Positions 53,471 to 62,537 of a stretch of DNA of 64,000 bases are shown here, in pieces. Below the pieces are notes generated by a model. It was not told the origin of the DNA. It saw nothing but the letters and a program-made list of their open reading frames with translations, and did not search any database. The stretch is from Acidovorax sp. Leaf191 (GTDB taxonomy: Bacteria > Pseudomonadota > Gammaproteobacteria > Burkholderiales > Burkholderiaceae_C), in assembly GCF_001424425.1 (NCBI RefSeq), contig NZ_LMPT01000001.1:236137-300136 (forward strand), read 5' to 3'. The first letter of the stretch is position 1, and every line of letters begins with the position of its first letter. A program made the translations under genes and the position numbers.

Positions 53471-53522
53471 AAAGCCCGCACCCACTGATTCACCGCGAGG
53501 TGAATCAGTGGGTGCGGGCTTT
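53471..53522. terminator. Long perfect hairpin, bidirectional terminator
   Basis: A perfect 24-bp stem (AAAGCCCGCACCCACTGATT, then CACC, and its complement) with a GCGA loop. It lies between the adenosyltransferase gene start and the EF-hand gene end on the minus strand, and should stop the EF-hand transcript. Confidence 0.8.
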
Positions 53523-53571
53523 GCGCAGGGGGAGCTGGCCAGCGCCCCCCGCAGGCAGCCATCCACAAACC

Positions 53572-54009
53572 TTAGTGGGTCGTGGTGGGCATGCGGTTCA
53601 TGCGGTCGATATCGGCGGTGGACACGCCCGAGCCTGTGGGCTTCATGTTGTTCCAGGACGTGGTGTGGTACGCATCCCATTCCGCGCGGGACACCATGCC
53701 GTCCCCGTTGGTATCCATCAGGCGTGCGTTCACGCGGGCGTCGGCCTTGGCAGCGGCCTTGCCGCCGGAGGCGCTGGGGTTGATCTCGGCCACAGGGGCG
53801 CCGCGGCCGTCACCGGCAGCGGGGTTGGCGGGCATGGCGGTGCTGCGGGCAGCACGGTCATCGGCCTTGTTCTGTGCATTGGCAGCGGCAGGGCCGCCCG
53901 ATGCTGCGGGGTTCACTTCCGACGGAGGACGGGGTGCGTTCGGTGCCTGGGCCAGAGCGGCAGTGCAAGCGAGGGTTGCGAGGGCGGCGATGACGGTGTG
54001 CTTTTGCAT
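53572..54009 (-). CDS. Secreted EF-hand protein
   Basis: A 145-residue protein with a signal peptide (MQKHTVIAALATLACTAALA) and one clear calcium-binding loop (DTNGDGMVSRAEW near residue 99). Before it is a duplicated Ala/Pro-rich segment (VNPAASGGPAAANAQ and INPSASGGKAAAKAD). It would bind calcium in the periplasm or outside the cell. The start has a good ribosome site (AAGGAG). Divergent from a second EF-hand gene. Confidence 0.85.
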   Translation of the reverse strand: MQKHTVIAALATLACTAALAQAPNAPRPPSEVNPAASGGPAAANAQNKADDRAARSTAMPANPAAGDGRGAPVAEINPSASGGKAAAKADARVNARLMDTNGDGMVSRAEWDAYHTTSWNNMKPTGSGVSTADIDRMNRMPTTTH

Positions 54010-54343
54010 GAAGAGCTCCTTGATGAGTGAATACAACAGAGGGTTGAATAAAGCACCGCACTGTTGCGGGCTTGGAGTCATTGTTGGAAGCGATGCGCGA
54101 ACGCCATGTAGGACTTGCGCGGGCACAGCGGTCAGCCTGCAGGGCGGCTCGATACCGGCGCACGCCGCACCGGCGCGCAGTACGTTTGGGTACATGGCTG
54201 CCGCATTCGGACATAAACCACGCCCTGGCCGTTACACCGCGCTGGCAAATGTTGGGCAAGGCAACAGCAGGCAAGAGTGCTGGTGTTGGCGCCCATGCTG
54301 CGGTGCAATGGAGTCCTGTTCAACTTCGAAGGAATCCACTTCC
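54010..54343. other. Intergenic region between two divergent EF-hand genes
   Basis: 334 bases without a gene. It must hold both promoters. I see AT-richer sequence (AATACAACAGAGGGTTGAATAAAG, about 54031-54054) near the left gene and a GC-rich middle with GGCGCACGCCGCACCGGCGCG, but no strong matches to consensus boxes. Confidence 0.5.
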
Positions 54344-54709
54344 ATGAAGGCACTGCAACGACGCAACTACTCGTTCGACACGCGCAGCGTGATGCTTTTC
54401 GCGGCCCTCTCCCTGGGCGGCGTGGGCGCATTGCAAGCACAGACGACTTCCTCGCCCCAGTTCGGCCCCAGTGACAAGACTGCGCCCCACGCTGGCTCCA
54501 AAAATTCCACAGGCCCCGCCGTGATAGCGGCGCCTCAAGCCACCGCGGCCTCTGCCGCATTCGACCGCGCCGATGCCAACAAGGACGGCCAGCTCAGCGC
54601 GCAGGAAGCCGCCAAGCTGCCCGCCATCGGCCAACGTTTCAAGGAGCTGGATGCCGACAAGAACGGCACCCTTTCCCGCTCTGAATTCGAGAAAGGCGCC
54701 AGTTCCTGA
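54344..54709 (+). CDS. EF-hand calcium-binding protein with signal peptide
   Basis: The 121-residue product has an N-terminal export segment (FDTRSVMLFAALSLGGVGALQAQ) and two EF-hand loops: DANKDGQLSAQE near residue 78 and DADKNGTLSRSE near residue 103, close together as in paired EF-hands. It is likely a periplasmic calcium sensor or buffer, perhaps paired in function with the divergent EF-hand gene at 53572. The ATG at 54344 follows GAAGGAATCC. Confidence 0.85.
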   Translation: MKALQRRNYSFDTRSVMLFAALSLGGVGALQAQTTSSPQFGPSDKTAPHAGSKNSTGPAVIAAPQATAASAAFDRADANKDGQLSAQEAAKLPAIGQRFKELDADKNGTLSRSEFEKGASS

Positions 54710-54930
54710 TGCCCCTGCACTGACGCTGCCGCACAGGGCCGCCATGCCCTGGGCCACGGTGTCCCCACGCCATGTGCGGGCCCTGCGGTGACGCAAGGGC
54801 TCGTGAGCCTGCCCGCGCTGGAACTCCAGGGCGTGGGCAGGCTCTTGTGCGTGCAGAAAAAAAGCGTGGGTTAGGCCTGCGGCACCGATGCGCTGCAACG
54901 CGGTCGCCGGCCGGTAGATCGGTAGGCCGG

Positions 54931-55711
<781 letters not shown>

Positions 55712-55728
<17 letters not shown>

Positions 55729-56365
55729 GGAGTTTCCTTTCGAGGGACTGTGCGACCAGGCTCACCGGGAAGCACAACACAAAGTACAGCAGGGCCACGC
55801 AGGCGTAGACCAGGAAGGGCTGGTAGGTGGCGTTGGAGATCATGCTGCCCGCCTTCGTCAACTCGACGAAGCCGATCACCGACGCCAGCGCCGTGCCCTT
55901 GATCACCTGCACCAGAAAACCCACCGTGGGCGGCACCGCAATGCGCAGCGCCTGGGGCAGCACCACGTGGCGCAGCTGCTCGCCGAAGTTGAGCGCCAGG
56001 CTCTGCGCGGCCTCCCACTGGCCCTTGGGGATGGACGCCACGCAGCCGCGCCAGATCTCGGTGAGGTAGGCGCTGGTATAGAGCGTGAGCGCAAACGCGG
56101 CGGCCGTCCACGGCGATGTCTTGATGCCAAAGAGCGCGATGCCGAAGTACGCGAGGAACAGCTGCATGAGCAGCGGCGTGCCCTGGAACACCTGCACGTA
56201 GGCACCGATGAGCCGCTCGGTGCCGCGCACCTTGGACAGGCGCAGCACCAGCAGCAACAGGCCCACCAGCCCGCCGCCGATGAAGGCAATCAGCGAGAGC
56301 GTGACCGTCCAGCGCGCGGCCATCAGCAGATTGCGCAGGATGTCCCACAGAGAAAAATCAACCAT
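55712..56365 (-). CDS. Polar amino acid ABC transporter permease 2
   Basis: A 217-residue HisM/GlnP-type permease with about five helices and the ATPase-contact motif ALYTSAYLTEIWRGCVASIPKGQWEAAQSLALNF near residue 90. It lies 6 bases after the other permease and overlaps the ATPase gene. Confidence 0.94.
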
Positions 56366-56371
56366 GGCGAT

Positions 56372-57046
56372 CTACCTTCCCACCAGAAAACGCGCCCCCA
56401 CCCACATCAGCAGGCGGCGGGTGAGCATGGACAGCACCAGGTACACCAGCGTGGCCAGGATGAAGGCCTCGAACGCGCGGAAGGTGTTGCTCGATATCAG
56501 GTTGGCGGCGTAGCTCAGCTCGGGCGTGGAGATCTGGCCGCACACGGCCGAGCCCAGCATCACGATGATGATCTGGCTGACCATCGCAGGCCACACCTTG
56601 AGCAGCGCGGGCGGCAGCACCACGCGGCGGAAGGTCTGGCCGGGCGTGAGCGCCAGGCTCTGCGCCGCCTCGATCTGGCCGCGCGGCGTGGCCTCGATGC
56701 CAGCGCGGATGATCTCGGCCGAGTACGCGCCCAGGTTGATCACCATGGCCAGCACCGACGCGACCTCGGGCGAGAGCTTGAGGCCCAGCGCCGGCAGCCC
56801 GAAGAACAGGAAGAACAGCTGCACGATGAAGGGCGTGTTGCGCACCAGCTCCACATACGCCGCCACGGCCCAGCGCAGCGGCGCCGCACGCGGCCCGAGG
56901 TTGCGCGCACGTGCCCAGGCGCAGGCCGTGCCCAGCAGCAGCCCCAGCACGGTGCCCACGATGGTGAGACCGATGGTCCACGCCAGGCCACGCACCAGCA
57001 GCGGCCAGGACGAGAGCACGGCAGAGAAGTCGAGTTGGATCAGCAT
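56372..57046 (-). CDS. Polar amino acid ABC transporter permease 1
   Basis: A 224-residue permease of the same family as its neighbour, with the EAA loop NLGAYSAEIIRAGIEATPRGQIEAAQSLALTPGQTFRRV in its centre and five predicted helices. It would pair with permease 2 to form the membrane channel. Confidence 0.94.
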   Translation of the reverse strand: MLIQLDFSAVLSSWPLLVRGLAWTIGLTIVGTVLGLLLGTACAWARARNLGPRAAPLRWAVAAYVELVRNTPFIVQLFFLFFGLPALGLKLSPEVASVLAMVINLGAYSAEIIRAGIEATPRGQIEAAQSLALTPGQTFRRVVLPPALLKVWPAMVSQIIIVMLGSAVCGQISTPELSYAANLISSNTFRAFEAFILATLVYLVLSMLTRRLLMWVGARFLVGR

Positions 57047-57136
57047 GGTGCTTGCGGCTTGGGTTGTGGGTGCCTGCGCACTGCAGTGCGCGTCATGGAA
57101 CGCGGGGTAGCACTTTCACGGCCACCGCCCTCACAC

Positions 57137-57218
57137 CCGTTCGGCCTGAGCCTGTCGAAGCCAGGTGGCGCGCACGGCGCGTCGGGAGCGGCTTGCACAG
57201 GCTCATCAACGTGAACGG
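57137..57218. repeat. REP-like repeat with decayed right arm
   Basis: The left arm (57137-57160) is the same as that at 1411. The right arm (GCTTGCACAGGCTCA...GTGAACGG) is partly decayed. It lies between the binding-protein gene and permease 1, inside the transport operon. Confidence 0.65.
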
Positions 57219-57245
57219 TGGGAAAGAGCCACGACGCGCCGTCGA

Positions 57246-58067
57246 TCACAGCGGCAGTTCGCCCGCAGGCCGGCCCAGCCACTTGCTCGACAGCTTGTCG
57301 ATGTCGCCGGACTTCTTTGCTTCGGCAATGATCTCGTTCACGCGCAGGCGCAGCTTGTCCTCGCCCTTGGCCACGCCGATGAAGTTGGGGCTGTCTTTCA
57401 GCAGCAGCTTGTATTCGGTCTGCAGGTTGGGGTTCTTCATCATGATGGTGCCGGCCGTGGACGCGCTGGTGGCGATGGCCTGCGTCTGGCCCGACACGAA
57501 GGCCGAGATGCTGGCGGCGTGGTCTTCGAAGCGCTTGACGTCCACGCCGGCGGGCGCGACCTTGCCCAGCTCCTGGTCTTCCATCGCGCCGCGCGTCACG
57601 GCGACCGACTTGCCGGTCAGGTCGGCAAAGCTCTTGATCGACAGGCTCTTGCTCGCGAAGACGGCCTGGAAGAACGGCGCATACGAAGCGGTGAAGTCGA
57701 TGACCTTCTCGCGCTCGGGGTTCTTGCCCAGCGTGGAGATCACGAGGTCGGCCTTCTGCGTCTGCAGGTAGGGGATGCGGTTGGCGCTGGTCACGGGGAT
57801 CAGCTCGACCTTCACACCCAGCTTGGCGGCAATGTAGTTGGCCATTTCCACGTCCAGGCCCTGGGGCTTGAGGTCGGTGCCGACGAAGCCGTAGGGCGGG
57901 TAGTCGGTGGGGATGGCGATCTTGATTTCCTTGGCCTTGAGGATGTTGTCCAGCGCGTTCTGCGCGTGGGCTGCGGGTGCCATGAGCGCAGCCGACAGGC
58001 CGGCGGCGGCGAGCACGCCCAGGGTCAGGCGGCGGGTCGATGGTGCAGGGGTGCGGCGGATGGTCAT
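57246..58067 (-). CDS. Polar amino acid ABC transporter substrate-binding protein
   Basis: The 273-residue product has a signal peptide (RRLTLGVLAAAGLSAALMAPAAHAQ) and the family 3 solute-binding fold: EIKIAIPTDYPPYGFVGTDLKPQGLDVEMANYI and VDFTASYAPFFQAVFASK. It binds an amino acid or related polar compound in the periplasm. Its ATG overlaps the GntR stop (ATGA), so the two are coupled, and the permease genes follow 199 bases downstream after the REP-like repeat. Specificity cannot be read from sequence. Confidence 0.94.
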   Translation of the reverse strand: MTIRRTPAPSTRRLTLGVLAAAGLSAALMAPAAHAQNALDNILKAKEIKIAIPTDYPPYGFVGTDLKPQGLDVEMANYIAAKLGVKVELIPVTSANRIPYLQTQKADLVISTLGKNPEREKVIDFTASYAPFFQAVFASKSLSIKSFADLTGKSVAVTRGAMEDQELGKVAPAGVDVKRFEDHAASISAFVSGQTQAIATSASTAGTIMMKNPNLQTEYKLLLKDSPNFIGVAKGEDKLRLRVNEIIAEAKKSGDIDKLSSKWLGRPAGELPL

Positions 58068-58927
58068 AGCAAGGCTCCTAGGTAGGTGGATGCGTCGGCG
58101 GGTGCTGCGTCGCTGTCGGACGCGGGGGAAAGGGAACGTGGGCTGGCTGCGCGCGGCTTGCGGGGCCGGGGCTTCTTGTCAGGTGTGACGGGGGTTGCAG
58201 GCTGGGCCGGCGTGGCAGCGACGCCTGACCTGGCAGCGCCCGGATCGGCGGCAGGGCTTTTGTGCATCGGCGCCAGCGCGTCGCGCAGCCCCGCCAGCGG
58301 GTCGGTGCTGGCCTGCAGGCGCAGTGCCGACTGCACCGAGCCGATGTGTTCGGACATGAGCGACTCGGCCCGGGCGATGTCGCCGGCCTCCAGCGCCTCG
58401 ACGATGCGCACATGGTCATCGCAGGACTGCGCCGCGTCGTGCGACGACTGGTAGAGCATGGCGATCAGCGTGGTGCGCGCGGTGAAGTCGCGCAGCGTGT
58501 CGGCCAGCAGGCCGTTGCCCAGGCATTCGGCCAGGCACACATGAAAGTCGCCCAGCAGGAAGCTGCGCACGCCCACGTCGCTGCCCGCGAGCGCCGCCTT
58601 CTCGCGCTGCAGGTGGGCCTTGAGCTGGCGCACGGCGGCCTTGTCGACCGACTTGAGCTGGTGCAGCAGGCCAAGCTCGATCACGCGGCGTGCCTCGAAG
58701 GCTTCGCGGGCCTCGTCTTCCGAGGGCTCGATCACGTACCACCCGCGCCGCGCGCTCACGGTGACGATGCCGCGGGTGGACAGGCGCGTGAGCGCCTCGC
58801 GCACGATGGTGCGGCTGCAGTCGAACAGCATCGCCAGCTGCTGCTCGCCCAGGCGCGAGCCGGGCGCCAGCTTCTGGGCCATCACGGCTTCGATGATGCG
58901 GTTGCTGATGTCGTTGGCGGTGGTCAT
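58064..58927 (-). CDS. GntR-family regulator (FadR/FCD subgroup)
   Basis: The 287-residue product has the N-terminal winged helix (LAPGSRLGEQQLAMLFDCSRTIVREALTRLSTRGIVTV) and an FCD effector domain (FEARRVIELGLLHQL ... DFHVCLAECLGN ... HVRIVEALEAGD), with metal-binding histidines. An unusual Pro/Ala/Lys-rich tail of about 60 residues follows (TPVTPDKKPRPRKPRAAS). It is the first gene of the amino acid ABC operon and likely senses its substrate. ATG at 58927. Confidence 0.92.
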   Translation of the reverse strand: MTTANDISNRIIEAVMAQKLAPGSRLGEQQLAMLFDCSRTIVREALTRLSTRGIVTVSARRGWYVIEPSEDEAREAFEARRVIELGLLHQLKSVDKAAVRQLKAHLQREKAALAGSDVGVRSFLLGDFHVCLAECLGNGLLADTLRDFTARTTLIAMLYQSSHDAAQSCDDHVRIVEALEAGDIARAESLMSEHIGSVQSALRLQASTDPLAGLRDALAPMHKSPAADPGAARSGVAATPAQPATPVTPDKKPRPRKPRAASPRSLSPASDSDAAPADASTYLGALL

Positions 58928-58957
58928 TGCAATCAACCGATTGCAGTTTCCGTGCCA

Positions 58958-58971
58958 ACTGGTATACAAGC
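58958..58971. promoter_or_regulatory. GntR operator-like site before the operon
   Basis: ACTGGTATACAAGC contains the near-palindrome GTATAC with a T-G-T-A-T-A-C-C-A form, the kind of site bound by FCD-type GntR proteins. It is about 30 bases upstream of the regulator's ATG and overlaps a likely -10 region. Confidence 0.5.
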
Positions 58972-59053
58972 TCTGCGCACCAGTCTGGCGCACCCAGGCT
59001 GCCCATCAGCGCGCTGGCCGGGCACCCTCGCCCCGGCATGGGGCATCGCCGCC

Positions 59054-60568
59054 TCAGGTCAGCGCATCCCAGAGGTGCAGCAGGGCGTCGTCCGGCCGGT
59101 CGGTGCAGGCAGGCGGCGCGCCGAAACGCACCGTCCAGGCCGTGCTGTTGGTGAACGCCGGCCAGCCCGGGTCGCCCGACACGGCGAACTGCGCCCATGC
59201 CCGGTGCATGGCCTGCGACAAGGCCACCGGCGGCTGCGGGCCGGTGAACTCCAGGCCCTGCGGCGTGTCGAGGTTGGCAAAGACAAAGGGCAGCTCCACC
59301 GCATGCGCGGCCCCCAGGCGGCCCCGCGCCTGGGGCGACGGCCATTCGAAGCTGTAGCGATAGGCCCCGCCCGTGCAGCGCGCCGCCAGGCGCGCGATGC
59401 CCAGGGCCGGCGCCCGGTAGTAGTAATCGGCCTGCAAGGCGGCCAGCAGCGCCCCCGGGGTGGCTTGGCCGCCGTCCACGCGGGTGCGGTAGGCGGCCAC
59501 CAGCGCTGCGGGCAGTTCGGCATCGTGTGCGAACGCATCGACGTGTGCGGGCGTGGCGTGGTCCCACAGGCCCGTGGGCAGGTGGTACAGGCGCATCTCG
59601 TCGGCATTGCTGCCCACCAGGACCTGCAGCGCGCGGGCCTGCACGGGGTGTGCGGCCCAGCACTGGTGCATGGCGTGCAGCGGCGGCGCGGACAGCACCT
59701 CGCCATCCACCACGGGCCGCAGCGGAAAGAACTGGCGCCCGCCCAGGCCCATGCGGCGGCGCAGCGCCGGGTCGATGGCCAGGCGATGCACGGCCTGCAG
59801 CACCGCCGCAAGCGGCGCCTGCGCCAGCGCGTCGCGCTCGGGCGCCACGCCCGCCAGCGCAGCGACGGCTTCGCGGGCTGCGGCGGCCTCCTCCAGCGTC
59901 TGGCAGGCCACGCTGGGGCTTTGCAGGATGGCCCGCTGGAACAAGCCCAGCGTTTGCGGGATGCCCAGCAGGCAGGCCAGCGCACCCGCGCCGGCAGACT
60001 GGCCCATCACCGTGACACGGCCTGCGTCGCCACCCCAGGCAGCGATGTGCTGCTGCACCCAGCGCAAGGCCGCCACGATGTCGAGCAGGCCGCGATTGGC
60101 CGGCGCGCCGTGCAGGTGCACAAAGCCGTCGATGCCCAGGCGGTACTGCACCGACACGAACACCACGCCCTGCCGGGCCCACGATGCCCCGTCGTAGAGC
60201 GGGTCGCTGGCCGAGCCCCGGAAGAAGCCGCCGCCGTGGACCCACACCACCACGGGGAGCGGCCCCGCAGCGTCGGTGGCGGGTGGGTCGGGCGCCCAGA
60301 TGTTGAGCGCCAGGCACTCCGGCCCGCCCACCACGGGCGTGTGGGCCTGCGCCACGCGCGGCAGCTGCGGCGCGGCCGGCGCGAACGCCAGCGCATCGCG
60401 CACGCACTGCCAGGGCGGCACGGGTGCGGGCGCCTGAAAACGCAGCGCTCCAAACGGTGGCTGGGCGTACGGAATGCCGCGGTACACCTGTATGCCCTGT
60501 TGCACGCTGCCGCGCAGGCGGCCCCCGTGGGCCAGCGAGACTTCGCAGTGCACAGCGCTGCCGGTCAT
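59054..60568 (-). CDS. Type B carboxylesterase
   Basis: The 504-residue product has the family marks: YRGIPYAQPPFGALRFQAP, the oxyanion hole VVVWVHGGGFFRGS, the nucleophile serine in VTVMGQSAGAGAL near residue 189, and the C-terminal His region GAAHAVELPFVFANL. It hydrolyses carboxylic esters, as para-nitrobenzyl esterases do. It has no clear signal peptide, so it is probably cytoplasmic. The ATG overlaps the TGA of the Bug receptor gene before it (ATGA), so uptake and hydrolysis of one compound may be coupled. Confidence 0.92.
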   Translation of the reverse strand: MTGSAVHCEVSLAHGGRLRGSVQQGIQVYRGIPYAQPPFGALRFQAPAPVPPWQCVRDALAFAPAAPQLPRVAQAHTPVVGGPECLALNIWAPDPPATDAAGPLPVVVWVHGGGFFRGSASDPLYDGASWARQGVVFVSVQYRLGIDGFVHLHGAPANRGLLDIVAALRWVQQHIAAWGGDAGRVTVMGQSAGAGALACLLGIPQTLGLFQRAILQSPSVACQTLEEAAAAREAVAALAGVAPERDALAQAPLAAVLQAVHRLAIDPALRRRMGLGGRQFFPLRPVVDGEVLSAPPLHAMHQCWAAHPVQARALQVLVGSNADEMRLYHLPTGLWDHATPAHVDAFAHDAELPAALVAAYRTRVDGGQATPGALLAALQADYYYRAPALGIARLAARCTGGAYRYSFEWPSPQARGRLGAAHAVELPFVFANLDTPQGLEFTGPQPPVALSQAMHRAWAQFAVSGDPGWPAFTNSTAWTVRFGAPPACTDRPDDALLHLWDALT

Positions 60569-61566
60569 TCGGTGGCCAGGCCCAGCTTGTCGATCAGCGG
60601 CCGCCACACCGCCGCATCGCGCTCGGCCCACACGCGCACGTCGCGCGGCGCGGTGGCCGTGAGGCTCACGTTCATGGCGTCGAAGCGGCTCTTGTACTGC
60701 GCGTCGCCGCGGCACTTCTCGGTGGCGGCATTCAGGCGGTTGAGCAGCTCGGGCGGCGTGCCGGCGCGCGCCACCACGGCGATCCACGATGGCCGCGCGA
60801 GGTCGGCCGCGGCGGGCAGCGCTTCGGCGATGGTGGGCACATCGGGCAGCAGCGGCGAGCGCTGCGCGCCGAACACGGCCAGCGCCGTCAGCTTGCCCGC
60901 CTTGACCTGCGCGGCGGCCGTGCCCATCACCAGGGTCATGGCCTGGATCTGCTGGCCCATGAGCGCCGTGAGCCCCGCCCCTTCGCCGACGAACGGAACG
61001 TGCGTGCCGGGCGCACCCATCTTGTCCAGCAGCGCGGAGGTGAGCAGGTGCGCCGGGCTGCCCTTGCCTGGCGAGCCGAAGTTGACGCCGCCGGGCGTGG
61101 CGCGCGCCAGCCTGTCCAGGTCCTGCAGCCGCGCGATGCCGCTGCCCGCCGGAACGGCCAGCACCAGCGGCGAGGTACCGAGCACGGCCACGCCATCGAA
61201 GTCCGCCAGCGGGTCGTACGGGCGCTGGCGGTACACATAGGGCGTGATCGACATCTGCGACATGCCGATGCTCATGAGCGTGTAGCCATCGGCCGGCTGG
61301 CCCTTGAGAAAGTTGACGGCCAGGATACCGTTGGCACCCGGCTTGTTCTGCACCACCACGCTCTGGCCCAGTTCACGCGCGGCGCAGTCGGCCCAGACAC
61401 GGGTCATCGCGTCCGACCCGCTGCCCGGCGGCTGCTGCGCCACGAGCTGCAGGGGCTTGGCCGGATACGCCGCCGGCTGGGCTTGAGCGAAGGGCCACCA
61501 GGCCGCACAGGCCAGCGTGGCCGCCAGCGCGGCGGGGCGGATGCAATGGGCTTTCGAGGACGTCAT
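60565..61566 (-). CDS. Bug-family (TTT) periplasmic substrate-binding protein
   Basis: The 333-residue product has a signal peptide (ALAATLACAAWWPFAQAQ) and the TctC fold: YPAKPLQLVAQQPPGSGSDAMTRVWADCAARELGQSVVVQNKPGANGILAVNFLKGQPADGYTL in outline, then GGVNFGSPGKGSPAHLLTSALLD. It binds a carboxylate or aromatic ester in the periplasm. Cotranscribed with the carboxylesterase and preceded on the same strand by a TetR gene 117 bases away. Confidence 0.92.
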   Translation of the reverse strand: MTSSKAHCIRPAALAATLACAAWWPFAQAQPAAYPAKPLQLVAQQPPGSGSDAMTRVWADCAARELGQSVVVQNKPGANGILAVNFLKGQPADGYTLMSIGMSQMSITPYVYRQRPYDPLADFDGVAVLGTSPLVLAVPAGSGIARLQDLDRLARATPGGVNFGSPGKGSPAHLLTSALLDKMGAPGTHVPFVGEGAGLTALMGQQIQAMTLVMGTAAAQVKAGKLTALAVFGAQRSPLLPDVPTIAEALPAAADLARPSWIAVVARAGTPPELLNRLNAATEKCRGDAQYKSRFDAMNVSLTATAPRDVRVWAERDAAVWRPLIDKLGLATE

Positions 61567-61683
61567 GCGGTGTCTCCAGGTGGTGGTGGGCGAAGGGCTG
61601 CACGCGCGCGCCAGACCGGGCGCTCGGCCGGGCACTTGGCCGGTTGGGCCCGACCTTGCAGGCGGCGTGCGGTGAAACAGTCG

Positions 61684-62373
61684 TCAGGTCTTCGGGCCGC
61701 GCCGCGCGCCGTGGCGGGCTGCACGTGGCGGTGCGGCGGCCTCGCAGCGGCTGGCGATCAGGCCCGCCAGGCACTGCAGCTGTGCCTGCGGCGCTGCGCT
61801 GTCGCCCGCTGCAGGTGCGGTGGCCGTGTCCGGGAACAGCTGCAGCAGCCCCATGCCGCGCAGCGTGGAGAACACCAGCCCCAGGAACGCCGCACGGTCC
61901 GGCGCCGTGGCCAGCTCCGGGAACGCGTCGAAGAAGCCATCGCGCATCTGCGCGTTGATCTGCTGGCGCAACTGCGCGATGTGGTCCAGCACCGCGCTCT
62001 GGTTGCGGCAGCCGAGGTAGATGTTCCAGGCGACGATGAAACGCGGCTGGGCATAGATCAGATCCCACGCTGCCTGCACGAACAGCGTCGCGCGCTGCGC
62101 GGCGGGCAGCGTGCGCGCCGGCCAGAGCTGGCCTGCCTCCACGCGCTGCTCCACCAGCTCGCTCAGCACACGCATCATGAGCACGGCCTTGGACTCGAAG
62201 TGGTGCTGCACCGCGCCTGAGGTCATGCCGGCCGAGCGCGCCAGTTCGTGGATGGACATCTCCTCCAGGCTGCGGTGCTGGATCACGTCGATGGCCGTGG
62301 CGATGAGGTGCTGGCGCGTGGCCGCGCTGCGCTCGGCGTGGCTGCGGCGCTCAGGGATGTTCCGGGTGTTCAT
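61684..62373 (-). CDS. TetR-family transcriptional regulator
   Basis: The 229-residue product has an N-terminal helix-turn-helix (HLIATAIDVIQHRSLEEMSIHELARSAGMTSGAVQHHFESKAVLMMRVL in outline) and a long helical ligand domain with RFIVAWNIYLGCRNQSAVLD. It begins the cluster TetR, Bug receptor, carboxylesterase. It also diverges from the FAD-linked dehydrogenase gene, so it may control either or both. ATG 62373 is favoured over an ATG three codons upstream. Confidence 0.9.
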   Translation of the reverse strand: MNTRNIPERRSHAERSAATRQHLIATAIDVIQHRSLEEMSIHELARSAGMTSGAVQHHFESKAVLMMRVLSELVEQRVEAGQLWPARTLPAAQRATLFVQAAWDLIYAQPRFIVAWNIYLGCRNQSAVLDHIAQLRQQINAQMRDGFFDAFPELATAPDRAAFLGLVFSTLRGMGLLQLFPDTATAPAAGDSAAPQAQLQCLAGLIASRCEAAAPPRAARHGARRGPKT

Positions 62374-62386
62374 GCGGCACAAGCAA

Positions 62387-62410
62387 TATACATTTCAAAC
62401 GTAATGTAAA
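62387..62410. promoter_or_regulatory. Operator-like palindrome in front of the TetR gene
   Basis: TACATT (62389-62394) and AATGTA (62403-62408) flank an 8-base centre in an AT-rich patch 16 bases before the TetR start codon. Confidence 0.5.
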
Positions 62411-62537
62411 TGCGGCGCCGTCGCACCCCATCGGGGAATACCCGGTGGGCAACCCTGCCCGCACTGGGGGCCGGCCGCACAGGGCCGGCCCGGCCACCTA
62501 GAATGATTTCCAACCGCCGACCTACGGAGACACACCC

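Noticed and set aside
58262-61240. 992-residue plus-strand frame across four minus-strand genes
   Set aside because: Spans GntR, esterase and Bug genes, all with intact motifs on the other strand; its translation is compositionally biased.
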